In this document: positions 43,130 through 52,516 of the stretch, in pieces
Layout of the letters: every line of letters begins with the position of its first letter
How positions within the stretch are numbered: position 1 is the stretch's first letter
From: Bacteroidales bacterium
GTDB taxonomy: Bacteria; Bacteroidota; Bacteroidia; Bacteroidales; UBA932
Assembly (NCBI GenBank): GCA_015060335.1
Contig: SUYR01000019.1
Span: 1-58,145, forward strand
Reading direction: 5' to 3'
Length of the DNA: 58,145 nucleotides
Position numbers and translations under genes: made by a program
Notes under the pieces: model-generated
Told to the model about the DNA's origin: nothing
Seen by the model: only the letters and a program-made list of their open reading frames with translations
Databases searched by the model: none

Positions 43130-44626
43130 ATGGACCAGAAACTTTACATTTTCGACACGACTCTCAGGGACGGAGAACAGGTCCCGGGATGTCAGCTGAA
43201 CACCATTGAGAAGATCGAGCTCGCAAAGATACTCGAAGCAATGAAGGTGGATGTCATCGAGTGCGGTTTTCCCGTTTCCAGCCCCGGTGACTTCAAGTCA
43301 ATCGTGGAAATATCGAAGATCGTTACCGAGTCAAGACTCTGTGCCCTGACCCGTGCGGTGGAACACGATATAGACGTGGCTGTTGATGCCCTTCATTTCG
43401 CCCGCCTGAAAAGGATCCACACCGGCATCGGTACTTCAGATTACCATATAAAATATAAATTCAATTCCAATCAGGAAGAAATTCTCCAGCGTGCTGTGGC
43501 TGCGGTGAAATATGCCCGCAGGTTCGTTGATGATGTGGAATTTTATGCGGAGGATGCGGGCCGCACAGACAATGAATACCTTGCGAGAGTCGTAGAAGCG
43601 GTCATCAAGGCAGGTGCTACGGTGGTGAATATCCCCGATACCACAGGCTACTGTCTGCCTTCGGAGTATGGCGCCAAGATAAAATATCTTGTGGACAATG
43701 TGCCGAACATCGATAAGGCTATCATCTCGACCCATTGTCACAATGACCTCGGAATGGCTACGGCAAATACCATTTCCGGTATCCTGAACGGAGCAAGGCA
43801 GGTGGAAGTTACCATGAACGGTGTCGGCGAAAGGGCAGGAAATACTGCAATGGAAGAGGTCGTAATGGCTGTAAAGAGCCGCAAGGATATCCCGGTTTAT
43901 ACCGATATAGAGACTACTCATTTTCATAAGGCTTCCCATGCTGTCTCCACCCTCATGCGTATGCCGGTGCAGCCGAACAAGGCTATAGTCGGACGTAATG
44001 CATTTGCTCATTCTTCCGGCATCCATCAGGATGGAGTCCTCAAGAACAGGGAGAATTACGAAATCATTGATCCTGCGGATGTCGGAGTCAACGATTCTAC
44101 TATAGAACTGACCGCGAGAAGCGGACGTGCTGCGCTGAATCATCATTTCCATCGTCTGGGAATACATCTCAATAAAGAACTCCTTGATCAGGCATATGAC
44201 AAGTTCCTCAAGCTGGCTGACTGCAAGACAGACATCAACGACTCAGACCTTTATATCATAGCCGGTGTCACCCAGGATAAGCATGCCCAGAAGATCCGCC
44301 TGAAATATCTTCAAGTGGTCTGCGGAAAGAATGCCATTCCGATGGCTACCGTCAAGCTGGTGATCGACGGAGAAGAATGCACCGCGACCTCAAGCGGAAA
44401 CGGACCTGTTGATGCTGCATTCCAGGCTGTCAGGAGTCTTGTCCACAGGAAGATTACTCTTGAGGAATATCTGGTGCAAGCGATTACCAGAGGTACAGAC
44501 GACGTCGGAAAGGTGCATATACAGATTGAAAACAAAGGCAATATTTATTACGGTTTCTCAGCCAATACGGACATAGTGACAGCTTCGGTTGAGGCATATG
44601 TGAATGCGATTTCAAAGATATTGTAA
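43130..44626 (+). CDS. leuA: 2-isopropylmalate synthase
   Basis: LeuA (498 aa) condenses acetyl-CoA and 2-oxoisovalerate, the first committed step to leucine. The HMGL-like barrel starts with [14 protein letters not shown] and carries [15 protein letters not shown] with the metal-binding His pair, and [16 protein letters not shown]. The C-terminal regulatory domain (from about residue 390, [23 protein letters not shown]) is the leucine-binding allosteric part, so both feedback inhibition and attenuation are expected. Its stop overlaps the leuC start by one base. Confidence 0.95.
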   Translation: MDQKLYIFDTTLRDGEQVPGCQLNTIEKIELAKILEAMKVDVIECGFPVSSPGDFKSIVEISKIVTESRLCALTRAVEHDIDVAVDALHFARLKRIHTGIGTSDYHIKYKFNSNQEEILQRAVAAVKYARRFVDDVEFYAEDAGRTDNEYLARVVEAVIKAGATVVNIPDTTGYCLPSEYGAKIKYLVDNVPNIDKAIISTHCHNDLGMATANTISGILNGARQVEVTMNGVGERAGNTAMEEVVMAVKSRKDIPVYTDIETTHFHKASHAVSTLMRMPVQPNKAIVGRNAFAHSSGIHQDGVLKNRENYEIIDPADVGVNDSTIELTARSGRAALNHHFHRLGIHLNKELLDQAYDKFLKLADCKTDINDSDLYIIAGVTQDKHAQKIRLKYLQVVCGKNAIPMATVKLVIDGEECTATSSGNGPVDAAFQAVRSLVHRKITLEEYLVQAITRGTDDVGKVHIQIENKGNIYYGFSANTDIVTASVEAYVNAISKIL

Positions 44627-46008
44627 TGGGAAAGACTCTTTTTGACAAGATATGGGATGCCCATGTGGTCAAGAGCATACCCGACGGTCCGGATGTACTT
44701 TACATAGACCGTCACCTGATACATGAGGTGACTTCGCCTCAGGCTTTTTCTGCATTGAAGGCAAAGGGTACAAAGGTGTTCCGTCCGGAAAAGACGTTTG
44801 CCACATGTGACCATAACACACCCACTCACGACCAGGACAAGCCTATTGCTGAGCCTTCTTCTGCAGCTGCAGTCGAAGCTCTTGCCAGAAATACAGCAGA
44901 AAACGGTATAAGTTATTTCCCTCTTGGCGATCCGGCAAACGGAATTGTACATGTCATGGGACCGGAACAGGGTATCGTCCTCTGCGGTCAGACTGTTGTC
45001 TGCGGCGACAGCCATACTGCGACCCATGGCGCATTCGGAAACATAGCATTCGGCATCGGTACAAGTGAGGTTGAAATGGTGTTCGCCACCCAATGCCTGA
45101 TGCAGAACAAGCCGATGCAGGCACGTATAACTGTCGACGGAACTCTTGCTGACGATGTGACACCGAAGGATGTGATTCTCTACATAATCTCCCGTCTTGG
45201 AACAGGCGGATGTAACGGATGTTTTGTGGAATATGCAGGCGAGGTATTCAGGAATATGAGCATGGAAGGCCGTATGACTGTATGCAATATGAGTATAGAA
45301 ATGGGTGCCAAAGGCGGAGTGGTGGCTCCTGACCAGACCACCGTGGATTATATCCGAGGACGTAGGTTTGCTCCGACAGGGGCTGATTTCGATGTTATTG
45401 CTGAAAAATGGCTTGAACTCAGGACAGATGAGGATGCTGTGTTTGATAAGGAATATCATTTCGATGCCTCGGATATCCGTCCGATGATAACGTATGGAAC
45501 AAATCCGGGAATGGGAATGGCTGTTGACGGACTGATACCGTCGCAAGCTGTCGGATGCGATGAAGGAAGTTTCAGAAAGGCATTGGCCTATATGGATTTG
45601 AAATCCGGCGAGAAACTGCTTGGTCATAAGGTGGATTATGTGTTCCTGGGCTCCTGCACTAATGGAAGAATCGAGGATTTCAGAGCCTTTGCCAATGCTG
45701 TGAAAGGCTGCAGGAAAGCTGATGATGTTGTTGCATGGCTTGTGCCCGGATCCAAGCAGGTGGAAAGACTTATTGAAGAGGAGGGTCTGGGTAATATCCT
45801 TCGTGACGCCGGATTCGAGATACGTCAGCCGGGATGTTCTGCCTGTCTTGCTATGAATGACGACAAGATACCTGAAGGAAAGTATTGCGTATCCACATCA
45901 AACAGGAATTTTGAGGGAAGGCAGGGCTACGGTGCACGGACAATGCTTGCCGGACCTCTTGTGGCAGCAGCGGCGGCATTGACAGGATGCGTTTCACTGC
46001 CAAAATAG
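44626..46008 (+). CDS. leuC: 3-isopropylmalate dehydratase, large subunit
   Basis: This is the 460-aa aconitase-family subunit, which isomerises 2- to 3-isopropylmalate together with LeuD. The 4Fe-4S cysteines are visible in FLGSCTNGR and [35 protein letters not shown] and the DHNTPTHD block near residue 65 are characteristic of LeuC. It overlaps leuA by one base and is 7 bases from leuD. Confidence 0.96.
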   Translation: MGKTLFDKIWDAHVVKSIPDGPDVLYIDRHLIHEVTSPQAFSALKAKGTKVFRPEKTFATCDHNTPTHDQDKPIAEPSSAAAVEALARNTAENGISYFPLGDPANGIVHVMGPEQGIVLCGQTVVCGDSHTATHGAFGNIAFGIGTSEVEMVFATQCLMQNKPMQARITVDGTLADDVTPKDVILYIISRLGTGGCNGCFVEYAGEVFRNMSMEGRMTVCNMSIEMGAKGGVVAPDQTTVDYIRGRRFAPTGADFDVIAEKWLELRTDEDAVFDKEYHFDASDIRPMITYGTNPGMGMAVDGLIPSQAVGCDEGSFRKALAYMDLKSGEKLLGHKVDYVFLGSCTNGRIEDFRAFANAVKGCRKADDVVAWLVPGSKQVERLIEEEGLGNILRDAGFEIRQPGCSACLAMNDDKIPEGKYCVSTSNRNFEGRQGYGARTMLAGPLVAAAAALTGCVSLPK

Positions 46009-46015
46009 AAAAACA

Positions 46016-46597
46016 ATGGAAAAGATATCAATTATAAAATCCACAGCAGTTCTGGTGCCGACAGCGAATATCGACACCGATCAGATCATACCGGCAAGAT
46101 TCCTGAAGACCACCTCCCGTAAGGGCTTCGGGGAGAAACTCTTCTATGACTGGCGATTCAATGCAGACGGAAGTCCCGTCCCGAATGTGCTTGATGGTCA
46201 GGTCGGATGCATCATCGTAGCAGGAGAGAATTTCGGATGTGGATCAAGCCGCGAACATGCGGCCTGGGCGATTCACGATGCCGGATACAAGGCTGTGGTG
46301 TCTTCTTCTTTTGCAGATATATTCAAGGGGAATGCATTGAACAACAGTCTTTTGCCCGTGCAGGTGAGCTCAGGCTTCCTCTCAGTTCTTACAGCAGCCC
46401 TTAGGGCGGATCCGTCTCTGGAAATCATGATAGACCTTCCTGCTCAGACCATTTCGGCCGAAGGGGTAGGACAGGAGACTTTCCCGATAGTCGGCTACAA
46501 GAAGGAATGTCTCATGAACGGATATTCGGACATAGATTACCTGCTCTCCGATGTGGAGAGCATACTGGATTACGAAGCCGATTCCCAGACATCATGA
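46016..46597 (+). CDS. leuD: 3-isopropylmalate dehydratase, small subunit
   Basis: This is the 193-aa swivel-domain subunit that completes the LeuC active site. Characteristic blocks are TANIDTDQIIPARFL near the N-terminus, and GCGSSREHAAWAIHDAGYKAVVSSSFADIF with FKGNALNNSLLPV. The size is normal. It is followed by 91 bases containing a dispersed-repeat-like sequence before leuB. Confidence 0.95.
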   Translation: MEKISIIKSTAVLVPTANIDTDQIIPARFLKTTSRKGFGEKLFYDWRFNADGSPVPNVLDGQVGCIIVAGENFGCGSSREHAAWAIHDAGYKAVVSSSFADIFKGNALNNSLLPVQVSSGFLSVLTAALRADPSLEIMIDLPAQTISAEGVGQETFPIVGYKKECLMNGYSDIDYLLSDVESILDYEADSQTS

Positions 46598-46633
46598 CCG
46601 TAACCTTCCAACTCTCATCCTGACAGTCTTCCT

Positions 46634-46669
46634 GTCATCCTGAGCGGAACGAACTGAAGTCGAAGGATC
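46634..46669. repeat. Dispersed intergenic repeat-like element
   Basis: A stretch beginning GTCATCCTGAGCGG and ending GTCGAAGGATC has imperfect dyad ends (ATCCT/AGGAT) and resembles the short palindromic intergenic repeats common in Bacteroidota. A partial copy TCATCCTGA lies just upstream (46615-46623). It is placed between leuD and leuB inside the operon. Confidence 0.45.
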
Positions 46670-46688
46670 ATTAAAACAAAGAAGTAAA

Positions 46689-47756
46689 ATGAAAAAGAAA
46701 ATAGCAGTACTTCCGGGCGACGGAATCGGTCCGGAAATCATAGCACAGGCAGTTGCGGTTCTTGATGCCGTTGCCGAAAAATATGGACATCAGTTTACTT
46801 ATGAATATGCTCGGATAGGAGCATGTGCAATCGATTCATGCGGCGATCCATATCCTCAGGAAACGCATGAAAAATGCATGAATTGCGATGCCATCCTCTT
46901 CGGTTCCATCGGTGATCCTAAATATGATAATGACCCTTCTGCCAAGGTCCGCCCTGAACAGGGACTTCTCAGGATGAGGAAAAACCTCGGGCTATATGCC
47001 AATATCCGCCCGGTAAAGCCATATGACACTCTTCTTGATGCGTCCCCGTTGAAGAACGATAGAGTCGCAGGCTCAGACTTCATAGTGGTCCGTGAACTGA
47101 CAGGAGGAATATATTTCGGAGAGCCGAGAGGTCGTGATGAGTCCGGTGACAAGGCGTTTGACAGTTGTGTGTATTCAAAAGAAGAGATTGAGCGTGTTTC
47201 ACATATTGCCTTCCAATATGCCCTCCGCCGCAGAAAGAAGGTTACTCTGGTAGATAAGGCCAACGTCCTTGCCACATCAAGGCTTTGGAGAGAGACTGTG
47301 AAACATATCCATCAGTCCTGCTATCCTCAGGTGTCTTTAGACTTTATGTTCGTGGATAATGCAGCCATGAAGATGGTCTCCAATCCGAAGGACTTCGATG
47401 TGATCCTTACAGAAAATATGTTCGGAGATATCCTCAGTGACATTTCCGGTGTCATAAACGGAAGTATAGGTCTTCTCCCTTCCGCATCCTTTGGCAGGGA
47501 CCGCAGCCTGTTCGAGCCTATCCACGGATCTTATCCTCAGGCGGCAGGCAAGGATATCGCCAATCCGATCGCCACAATCCTCTCGGCAGCCATGATGCTT
47601 GAAGATGCCTTCGGACTTTTACAGGAAGCCCAGGCAGTCAAGGATGCCTGTGCCAAAGCCATTGCAGACGGAATCTGTACGGAGGACATAGTTCCGGGAA
47701 GCCGATATGGTACAGTTGCGACAGGACAATATATAATTGACATGATAAAGGCGTGA
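46689..47756 (+). CDS. leuB: 3-isopropylmalate dehydrogenase
   Basis: LeuB (355 aa) oxidatively decarboxylates 3-isopropylmalate with NAD. The order of motifs is standard: VLPGDGIGPEI, LRMRKNLGLYANIRPV with the substrate arginines, RELTGGIYFGEPRG, DKANVLATSRLWRE, and NMFGDILSDISGVINGSIGLLPSAS with the metal aspartates. The NAD-site HGSYPQAAGKDIANPIATI follows. Its stop overlaps the next start by one base. Confidence 0.96.
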   Translation: MKKKIAVLPGDGIGPEIIAQAVAVLDAVAEKYGHQFTYEYARIGACAIDSCGDPYPQETHEKCMNCDAILFGSIGDPKYDNDPSAKVRPEQGLLRMRKNLGLYANIRPVKPYDTLLDASPLKNDRVAGSDFIVVRELTGGIYFGEPRGRDESGDKAFDSCVYSKEEIERVSHIAFQYALRRRKKVTLVDKANVLATSRLWRETVKHIHQSCYPQVSLDFMFVDNAAMKMVSNPKDFDVILTENMFGDILSDISGVINGSIGLLPSASFGRDRSLFEPIHGSYPQAAGKDIANPIATILSAAMMLEDAFGLLQEAQAVKDACAKAIADGICTEDIVPGSRYGTVATGQYIIDMIKA

Positions 47757-48424
47757 TGCTATCTTTGCAGGGTATGGTTATGGAGAAAGTATATTCGGAT
47801 CCTTCTTTAGGGGATATCGTGTTCAGAAAGCGCAAGGGACTTCGTCGTATCAGCATACGGGTACATCCTCTCAAGGGAGTCAGTGTGTCGGTTCCATATC
47901 CTGTTCCCTATGCCGCAGCTCTTGCTTTCTTCAGACTCAAACGTGAATGGATACTTCAGACGGTAGCAAGGCAGGAAGAACGTTATGGAGATCTCCCAAA
48001 GGCTTCTCCAGAGGAAATCGAGTCCATGAGGAAACGGGCCAAGGTTGAGCTTCCGGTACGTCTTGACGAGTTGGCAAGGGAGTATGGATTCGTGTATAAT
48101 AAGGTAACCATAAAGCATAATTCCACCAATTGGGGCAGTTGTTCGACCAGAAACAATATCAACCTCAATCTGAATATTGTCAGGCTGCCCGATGCTCTGA
48201 GGGATTATATACTTCTTCATGAATTGTGTCATCTGCGTCATCACGACCATGGTCATGCCTTTCATCTGCTTCTGGAGCATGTCTGTACGGATAATATCCT
48301 GAAAGCGTGCGACAGCGGGGATCTGGAGGCAAAGTCTCTGGCCCACGCAGTTGCCACCTCAAAGGCGAAATATCCGGTCTCGCATGTGTGTTCAAAGGCG
48401 ATAAAGGCATATCCTTTGCTCTGA
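47756..48424 (+). CDS. YgjP-like zinc metallopeptidase (DUF45/M48-related)
   Basis: This 222-aa protein has the DUF45 signature: TIKHNSTNWGSCSTRNNINLN split into KHNSTNWGSCS, and then LHELCHLRHHDHGHAFH, in which HELCH is the zinc-binding HExxH and the later His is the third ligand. The ATG at 47756 overlaps the leuB stop (TGATG); internal ATGs at 47774 and 47780 are possible alternatives. The role is unknown. Position at the end of the leucine operon suggests co-transcription, not function in the pathway. Confidence 0.83.
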   Translation: MLSLQGMVMEKVYSDPSLGDIVFRKRKGLRRISIRVHPLKGVSVSVPYPVPYAAALAFFRLKREWILQTVARQEERYGDLPKASPEEIESMRKRAKVELPVRLDELAREYGFVYNKVTIKHNSTNWGSCSTRNNINLNLNIVRLPDALRDYILLHELCHLRHHDHGHAFHLLLEHVCTDNILKACDSGDLEAKSLAHAVATSKAKYPVSHVCSKAIKAYPLL

Positions 48425-48451
48425 AATGATAGATAATCACCATCTTTTCAG
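48421..48451 (+). terminator. Weak terminator-like hairpin after the leu operon
   Basis: CTGAAATGAT (48421-48430) can pair with ATCTTTTCAG (48442-48451) with one mismatch. Only an AT-rich tail follows, so termination strength is doubtful. Confidence 0.3.
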
Positions 48452-48481
48452 AATATTTGCTAAAAAATAGCTCAAAAAGTA

Positions 48482-48509
48482 TTGCGTAATAGAAAAATTT
48501 ATAAATTTG
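48482..48509 (+). promoter_or_regulatory. Promoter of the ilv operon
   Basis: TTG at 48482-48484, a 17-base spacer (a little short) and TAAATTTG at 48502-48509. The start is expected near 48516, about 40 bases before the leader-peptide ATG. Confidence 0.6.
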
Positions 48510-48555
48510 TAGCCACGTTAGTATATGTAGTGTAAGGAAAATTGAAATCCAGACA

Positions 48556-48663
48556 ATGAATCACGGTTTACATACCACAGGTCTCATCACTTTGGCAGGC
48601 AATGGAGTCCTTATCGGACTGCATGTCATCGTCATTGTCGTGTCTCTAATCGTCGGAATGTAG
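48556..48663 (+). CDS. Branched-chain leader peptide (ilv attenuator)
   Basis: A 35-codon frame starting at ATG 48556 has 17 Ile, Val or Leu codons (5, 6 and 6), concentrated in residues 18-33 ([16 protein letters not shown]). Such density just before a terminator and ilvD is the mark of multivalent attenuation by Ile, Val and Leu, as in enterobacterial ilv leaders. The peptide itself is probably not functional. Confidence 0.83.
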   Translation: MNHGLHTTGLITLAGNGVLIGLHVIVIVVSLIVGM

Positions 48664-48693
48664 GCTGTCGGTCCATTGGTGTTATATATACAA

Positions 48694-48741
48694 GTCGTCT
48701 GCAACGCCATTGGTAAAGATTGCAGACGACGATTGTTTTTT
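48694..48741 (+). terminator. Attenuator terminator of the ilv operon
   Basis: GTCGTCTGCAA (48694-48704) pairs perfectly with TTGCAGACGAC (48720-48730), 11 pairs, followed by GATTGTTTTTT. It ends 4 bases before the ilvD ATG. CCATTGGT occurs both upstream (48673) and in the loop (48707). I could not identify a clean competing antiterminator by eye. Confidence 0.85.
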
Positions 48742-48745
48742 ATTT

Positions 48746-50575
48746 ATGAAAGAACTTAGAAGCAGCATATGTACCACAGGCCCGAAGATGGCTGGTGCAA
48801 GAGGTCTCTGGAGAGCGAACGGCATGAAGGACAGCCAGTTCGGTAAGCCTGTAATAGCGATTGTCAACTCTTTTACTCAGTTTGTGCCGGGTCATGTCCA
48901 TCTTCATGAGATAGGTCAGGAGATAAAGAAGAGGATAGAGGAACTGGGATGTTTTGCTGCAGAATTCAATACTGTTGCCGTTGATGACGGTATCGCAATG
49001 GGTCATGACGGAATGCTTTATTCCCTTCCTTCCCGTGAGGTGATAGCGGATAGCGTGGAATACATGTGCAATGCGCATTGTGCTGATGCAATGATATGTA
49101 TATCCAATTGCGACAAGGTTACTCCGGGTATGCTTATGGCGGCGATGAGACTCAATATTCCCGCTGTCTTTGTAAGCGGAGGCCCGATGGAGGCTGGTAA
49201 GGTCGGGGAAAAATATTATGACCTTGTAGATATCATGGTGAAGGGTGCGGATCCGACAGCTACAGCTGACGAGCTGGAGGCCCTTGAAAGAGGTGCTTGT
49301 CCGGGATGCGGATGCTGTTCGGGCATGTTCACAGCCAATTCCATGAATTGTCTCAGTGAAGCACTCGGTATGGCTCCGTCCGGCAACGGTACTATCCTTG
49401 CGACCCACAAGGAACGACGTAACCTCTTCCTCAGGGGTGCGGAACTTATAGTAAAGAATGCACTTGCATATTATATGGACGATGACGAAAGCGTTCTGCC
49501 TCGTTCAATCGCCACTAAGGAGGCATTTATGAATGCCATGTCTCTCGATATCGCCATGGGCGGTTCGACCAATACAGTACTTCATCTTCTTGCCATAGCC
49601 AGAGAGGCTGGTGTGGACTTCACCATGAAGGATATCGATGCCCTCTCCAGGAAAATCCCCGTGCTGTGCAAAGTATCCCCAAACAGCCGCTATCATATTC
49701 AGGATGTAGCCCGCGCCGGTGGCGTAATGGGTATCCTGGCAGAGCTTGATAGAGGCGGTTTTCTTTATACAGGCACTTCCAGAGTGGACTATCCGACTCT
49801 CGCAGATGCTATAAGTGCAGAAGATGTTGTGCGTTGCGGTTGCCCTGATGAAGTCACATCAAAGTATCTTGCGGCATCGGGTGGACATTTCAATCAGATT
49901 CTCGGGTCAAACTATTGCTATAATGACTCATTCGAGACAGACCGGGAACAAGGCTGTATCCGCGATGTTGAACATGCTTATTTCCGTGATGGCGGACTTG
50001 CTGTGCTTTCTGGAAACATCGCGCAGGACGGCTGTATAGTCAAGACCGCTGGTGTGGATGAATCTATCTGGAAGTTCAGGGGTACAGCTGTTGTCTTTGA
50101 ATCACAGGAAGATGCAGTCGAAGGTATTCTTGGGGGAAAGGTAAAGGCAGGTGATGTCGTAATCATAAGATATGAAGGACCTAAGGGCGGTCCTGGCATG
50201 CAGGAAATGCTGTATCCGACCTCGTATCTTAAGAGTATGAAGCTCGACAAGCAGTGTGCGCTTCTTACTGACGGACGTTTTTCAGGAGGTACATCAGGGC
50301 TTTCGATCGGTCATGTATCCCCTGAGGCAGCCGCAGGAGGACTGATTGCTCTTGTTAAGGATGGAGACATCATCAATATAGATATCACTTCACGCAGTAT
50401 TGGAGTGGAACTGTCGGAAGAACAGCTGGAGGAGAGAAGGAAGGAAATGCTTTCTCGTGGAAAATCTGCATGGAAACCGCTTAATCGTGACCGTCAGGTA
50501 AGCAGGGCACTGAAGGCATATGCCTCGATGGTGTCATCTGCTGATAAAGGTGCAATCAGAATACTGGAGGACTAG
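48746..50575 (+). CDS. ilvD: Dihydroxy-acid dehydratase
   Basis: IlvD (609 aa) is an Fe-S enzyme making the 2-oxo acid precursors of valine, leucine and isoleucine. I start at the ATG at 48746. An in-frame TTG at 48710 would begin inside the terminator hairpin and adds non-homologous residues. Family blocks are [26 protein letters not shown], the cluster cysteines in [10 protein letters not shown] and [20 protein letters not shown], and the C-terminal [21 protein letters not shown]. It is followed by ilvB after 3 bases. Confidence 0.96.
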   Translation: MKELRSSICTTGPKMAGARGLWRANGMKDSQFGKPVIAIVNSFTQFVPGHVHLHEIGQEIKKRIEELGCFAAEFNTVAVDDGIAMGHDGMLYSLPSREVIADSVEYMCNAHCADAMICISNCDKVTPGMLMAAMRLNIPAVFVSGGPMEAGKVGEKYYDLVDIMVKGADPTATADELEALERGACPGCGCCSGMFTANSMNCLSEALGMAPSGNGTILATHKERRNLFLRGAELIVKNALAYYMDDDESVLPRSIATKEAFMNAMSLDIAMGGSTNTVLHLLAIAREAGVDFTMKDIDALSRKIPVLCKVSPNSRYHIQDVARAGGVMGILAELDRGGFLYTGTSRVDYPTLADAISAEDVVRCGCPDEVTSKYLAASGGHFNQILGSNYCYNDSFETDREQGCIRDVEHAYFRDGGLAVLSGNIAQDGCIVKTAGVDESIWKFRGTAVVFESQEDAVEGILGGKVKAGDVVIIRYEGPKGGPGMQEMLYPTSYLKSMKLDKQCALLTDGRFSGGTSGLSIGHVSPEAAAGGLIALVKDGDIINIDITSRSIGVELSEEQLEERRKEMLSRGKSAWKPLNRDRQVSRALKAYASMVSSADKGAIRILED

Positions 50576-50578
50576 CTT

Positions 50579-52270
50579 ATGAACATGAATGGTGCTCAGG
50601 CGATTATTGACGCCCTCATTGAAGAAGGAGTCGATACCATTTTCGGTTATCCGGGTGGTGGTATCATGCCTTTCTACGACCAGTTGTATGTCAACATGGA
50701 CAAGATCAATCACATCCTTGTCAGGCATGAACAGGCTGCTGTACATGCTGCAGAGGGATATGCGCGCAGTTCTGGCAAGGTAGGGGTCTGTGTGGCGACT
50801 GCCGGTCCGGGTGCCACAAACTTTGTGACCGGAATAGCGGACGCCATGATGGATTCAACGCCTATTGTGTGCATCACAGCCCAGGTGCAGAAGGAAGGAC
50901 TGGGAGCATCGTCATTCCAGGAAGCGGATATTATAAGCATTACACTTCCGATTACTAAATGGAACTATGAGATTACCTGTGCGGATGAAATCGCTCCGAT
51001 GCTTGCCAAGGCATTCAGAATTGCCCGGTCAGGTCGTCCTGGTCCTGTTGTCATAAGCATTACAAAGAACGCTCAGACTGAAATGACGGATTTCAAATAT
51101 ATGAAGGAATCATCTGAGTGCATGAATCTGCTGCCAGAGGATAAACTTGATCAGGCAGTAGCTTGGATCAACGCTTCCAGAAAGCCTCTTCTCATTGCCG
51201 GTCATGGAGTCATATTGTCAAGAGCTGAAGATGCCCTTAGCGAACTTGCCGTGAAGACAGGCATACCTGTGGCTACCACAATGATGGGACTTTCATGCAT
51301 TCCGTCAGACCATCCTAATTATGTGGGTTGTGTGGGCATGCATGGTTCACATGCTCCCAACAGGATGACACAGCAGGCAGATCTTATAATCGCAGTCGGA
51401 ATGAGATTCAGCGACAGAGTTACAGGAAATGCCAAGGGATATGCACGGAATGCCAGGATAATCCATATTGAGATAGATCCGGTGGAAGTGGGCAAGGCTG
51501 TAAGGGCAGATCTTTCAATTGTAGGTGATGCTCGACAGGTGCTTGAAGCGCTGAATGCAAGGCAGCTCAAATGTCAGTCCCGCCCGGAATGGTGGAATCT
51601 TGCCAGGGAAATAGCTGCCAAGGAGGCAGTCAGGCTTACGGCTACACAGCTTTCTGACAAGAACGGACTCACAATGGCTCTGGTCGTTCAGCGTATATCC
51701 ATGCTGGCAGGCAATAATAAGATAGTTGTTACAGATGTGGGACAGAATCAGATGTTTGCAGCACGCTTTTCTTATTTTGCGGACCGCAGGAGCTGGATTT
51801 CGTCAGGTGGACTCGGTACAATGGGATACGGACTTCCGGCAGCAATAGGTGCAAAGGTGGCTAATCCTGACAGAAATGTGATAGTTTTCATGGGAGACGG
51901 CGGATTTCAGATGAATATACAGGAGCTGGGTACTATTCTTCAGTCCAAGATTGGAGTCAAGATGGTGCTTATGAACAACTCCTGGCTCGGTATGGTGCGC
52001 CAGTGGCAGGAACTCTTCTACGATAAGAGATATTCTTTTACTTATCTGGAAAACCCTGATTTTCAGAAGGTTGCGCAGGCTTATGATATCCCGTCGAGAA
52101 GGGTGACATCTATCGATGATCTGGATGAGGCCATTGAGGAAATGCTTCAGACAGATGGAGCCTATCTTCTGGAAGCCTGTGTGGGTGACGGCGAAAATGT
52201 ATTCCCTATGATTCCGGCAGGAGCTACAATTGACAAGATATTCATGGATAAGGACTTTAATCAGCTATGA
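50579..52270 (+). CDS. ilvB: Acetolactate synthase, catalytic subunit
   Basis: This is a 563-aa ThDP enzyme (AHAS large subunit). The motifs are GYPGGGIMPFYDQL, the ThDP-activating Glu in RHEQAAVHAAEGYAR, ATAGPGATNFVTGIADA, FAD-domain sequences around GMHGSHAPNRMTQQAD, and the metal/ThDP site MGDGGFQMNIQELGT followed by NNSWLGMVRQWQ. It starts 3 bases after ilvD and overlaps the small-subunit start by 4 bases. Confidence 0.96.
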   Translation: MNMNGAQAIIDALIEEGVDTIFGYPGGGIMPFYDQLYVNMDKINHILVRHEQAAVHAAEGYARSSGKVGVCVATAGPGATNFVTGIADAMMDSTPIVCITAQVQKEGLGASSFQEADIISITLPITKWNYEITCADEIAPMLAKAFRIARSGRPGPVVISITKNAQTEMTDFKYMKESSECMNLLPEDKLDQAVAWINASRKPLLIAGHGVILSRAEDALSELAVKTGIPVATTMMGLSCIPSDHPNYVGCVGMHGSHAPNRMTQQADLIIAVGMRFSDRVTGNAKGYARNARIIHIEIDPVEVGKAVRADLSIVGDARQVLEALNARQLKCQSRPEWWNLAREIAAKEAVRLTATQLSDKNGLTMALVVQRISMLAGNNKIVVTDVGQNQMFAARFSYFADRRSWISSGGLGTMGYGLPAAIGAKVANPDRNVIVFMGDGGFQMNIQELGTILQSKIGVKMVLMNNSWLGMVRQWQELFYDKRYSFTYLENPDFQKVAQAYDIPSRRVTSIDDLDEAIEEMLQTDGAYLLEACVGDGENVFPMIPAGATIDKIFMDKDFNQL

Positions 52271-52500
52271 TACAGAAATATACAGTGACGGCGGAAGGTG
52301 AAGGCCGTCTGGATATAGTAAGCAGGATTTCTATGCTTTTCATGCAGAGGCATATCTTTGTGGAGAGTCTTACTTTCCTACCGTTGGAGGGAATGGCAAG
52401 CCGTTATCAGGTATGCGCACTTGCAAAGGAAGATACAATCAGGAAGGTTGTAGCTCAGATGGAGCATATTGAAGGATTGAAAACAATAAATTTCGAATAA
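52267..52500 (+). CDS. Acetolactate synthase, minimal regulatory subunit (ACT domain)
   Basis: This 77-aa protein is essentially one ACT domain (YTVTAEGEGRLDIVSRISMLFMQRHI). It overlaps ilvB by 4 bases (ATGA), so translation is coupled and stoichiometry with the catalytic subunit is likely. Most regulatory subunits (IlvN/IlvH) have 90-190 residues with an extra C-terminal domain. This one is closer to the short IlvM type and ends 16 bases before ilvC. Valine feedback might therefore be altered. I see no frameshift that would hide a longer C-terminus. Confidence 0.88.
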   Translation: MIQKYTVTAEGEGRLDIVSRISMLFMQRHIFVESLTFLPLEGMASRYQVCALAKEDTIRKVVAQMEHIEGLKTINFE

Positions 52501-52516
52501 ATAACTTTAACGAACT

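Noticed and set aside
44548..45627. 359-codon minus-strand frame across leuC
   Set aside because: It is antisense to leuC, whose Fe-S motifs are intact, and the translated product is Cys/His/Ser-rich with no recognisable domain.
48710..48745. Upstream extension of ilvD from an in-frame TTG
   Set aside because: It lies inside the attenuator terminator hairpin, and the added residues do not resemble IlvD N-termini; the ATG at 48746 fits.
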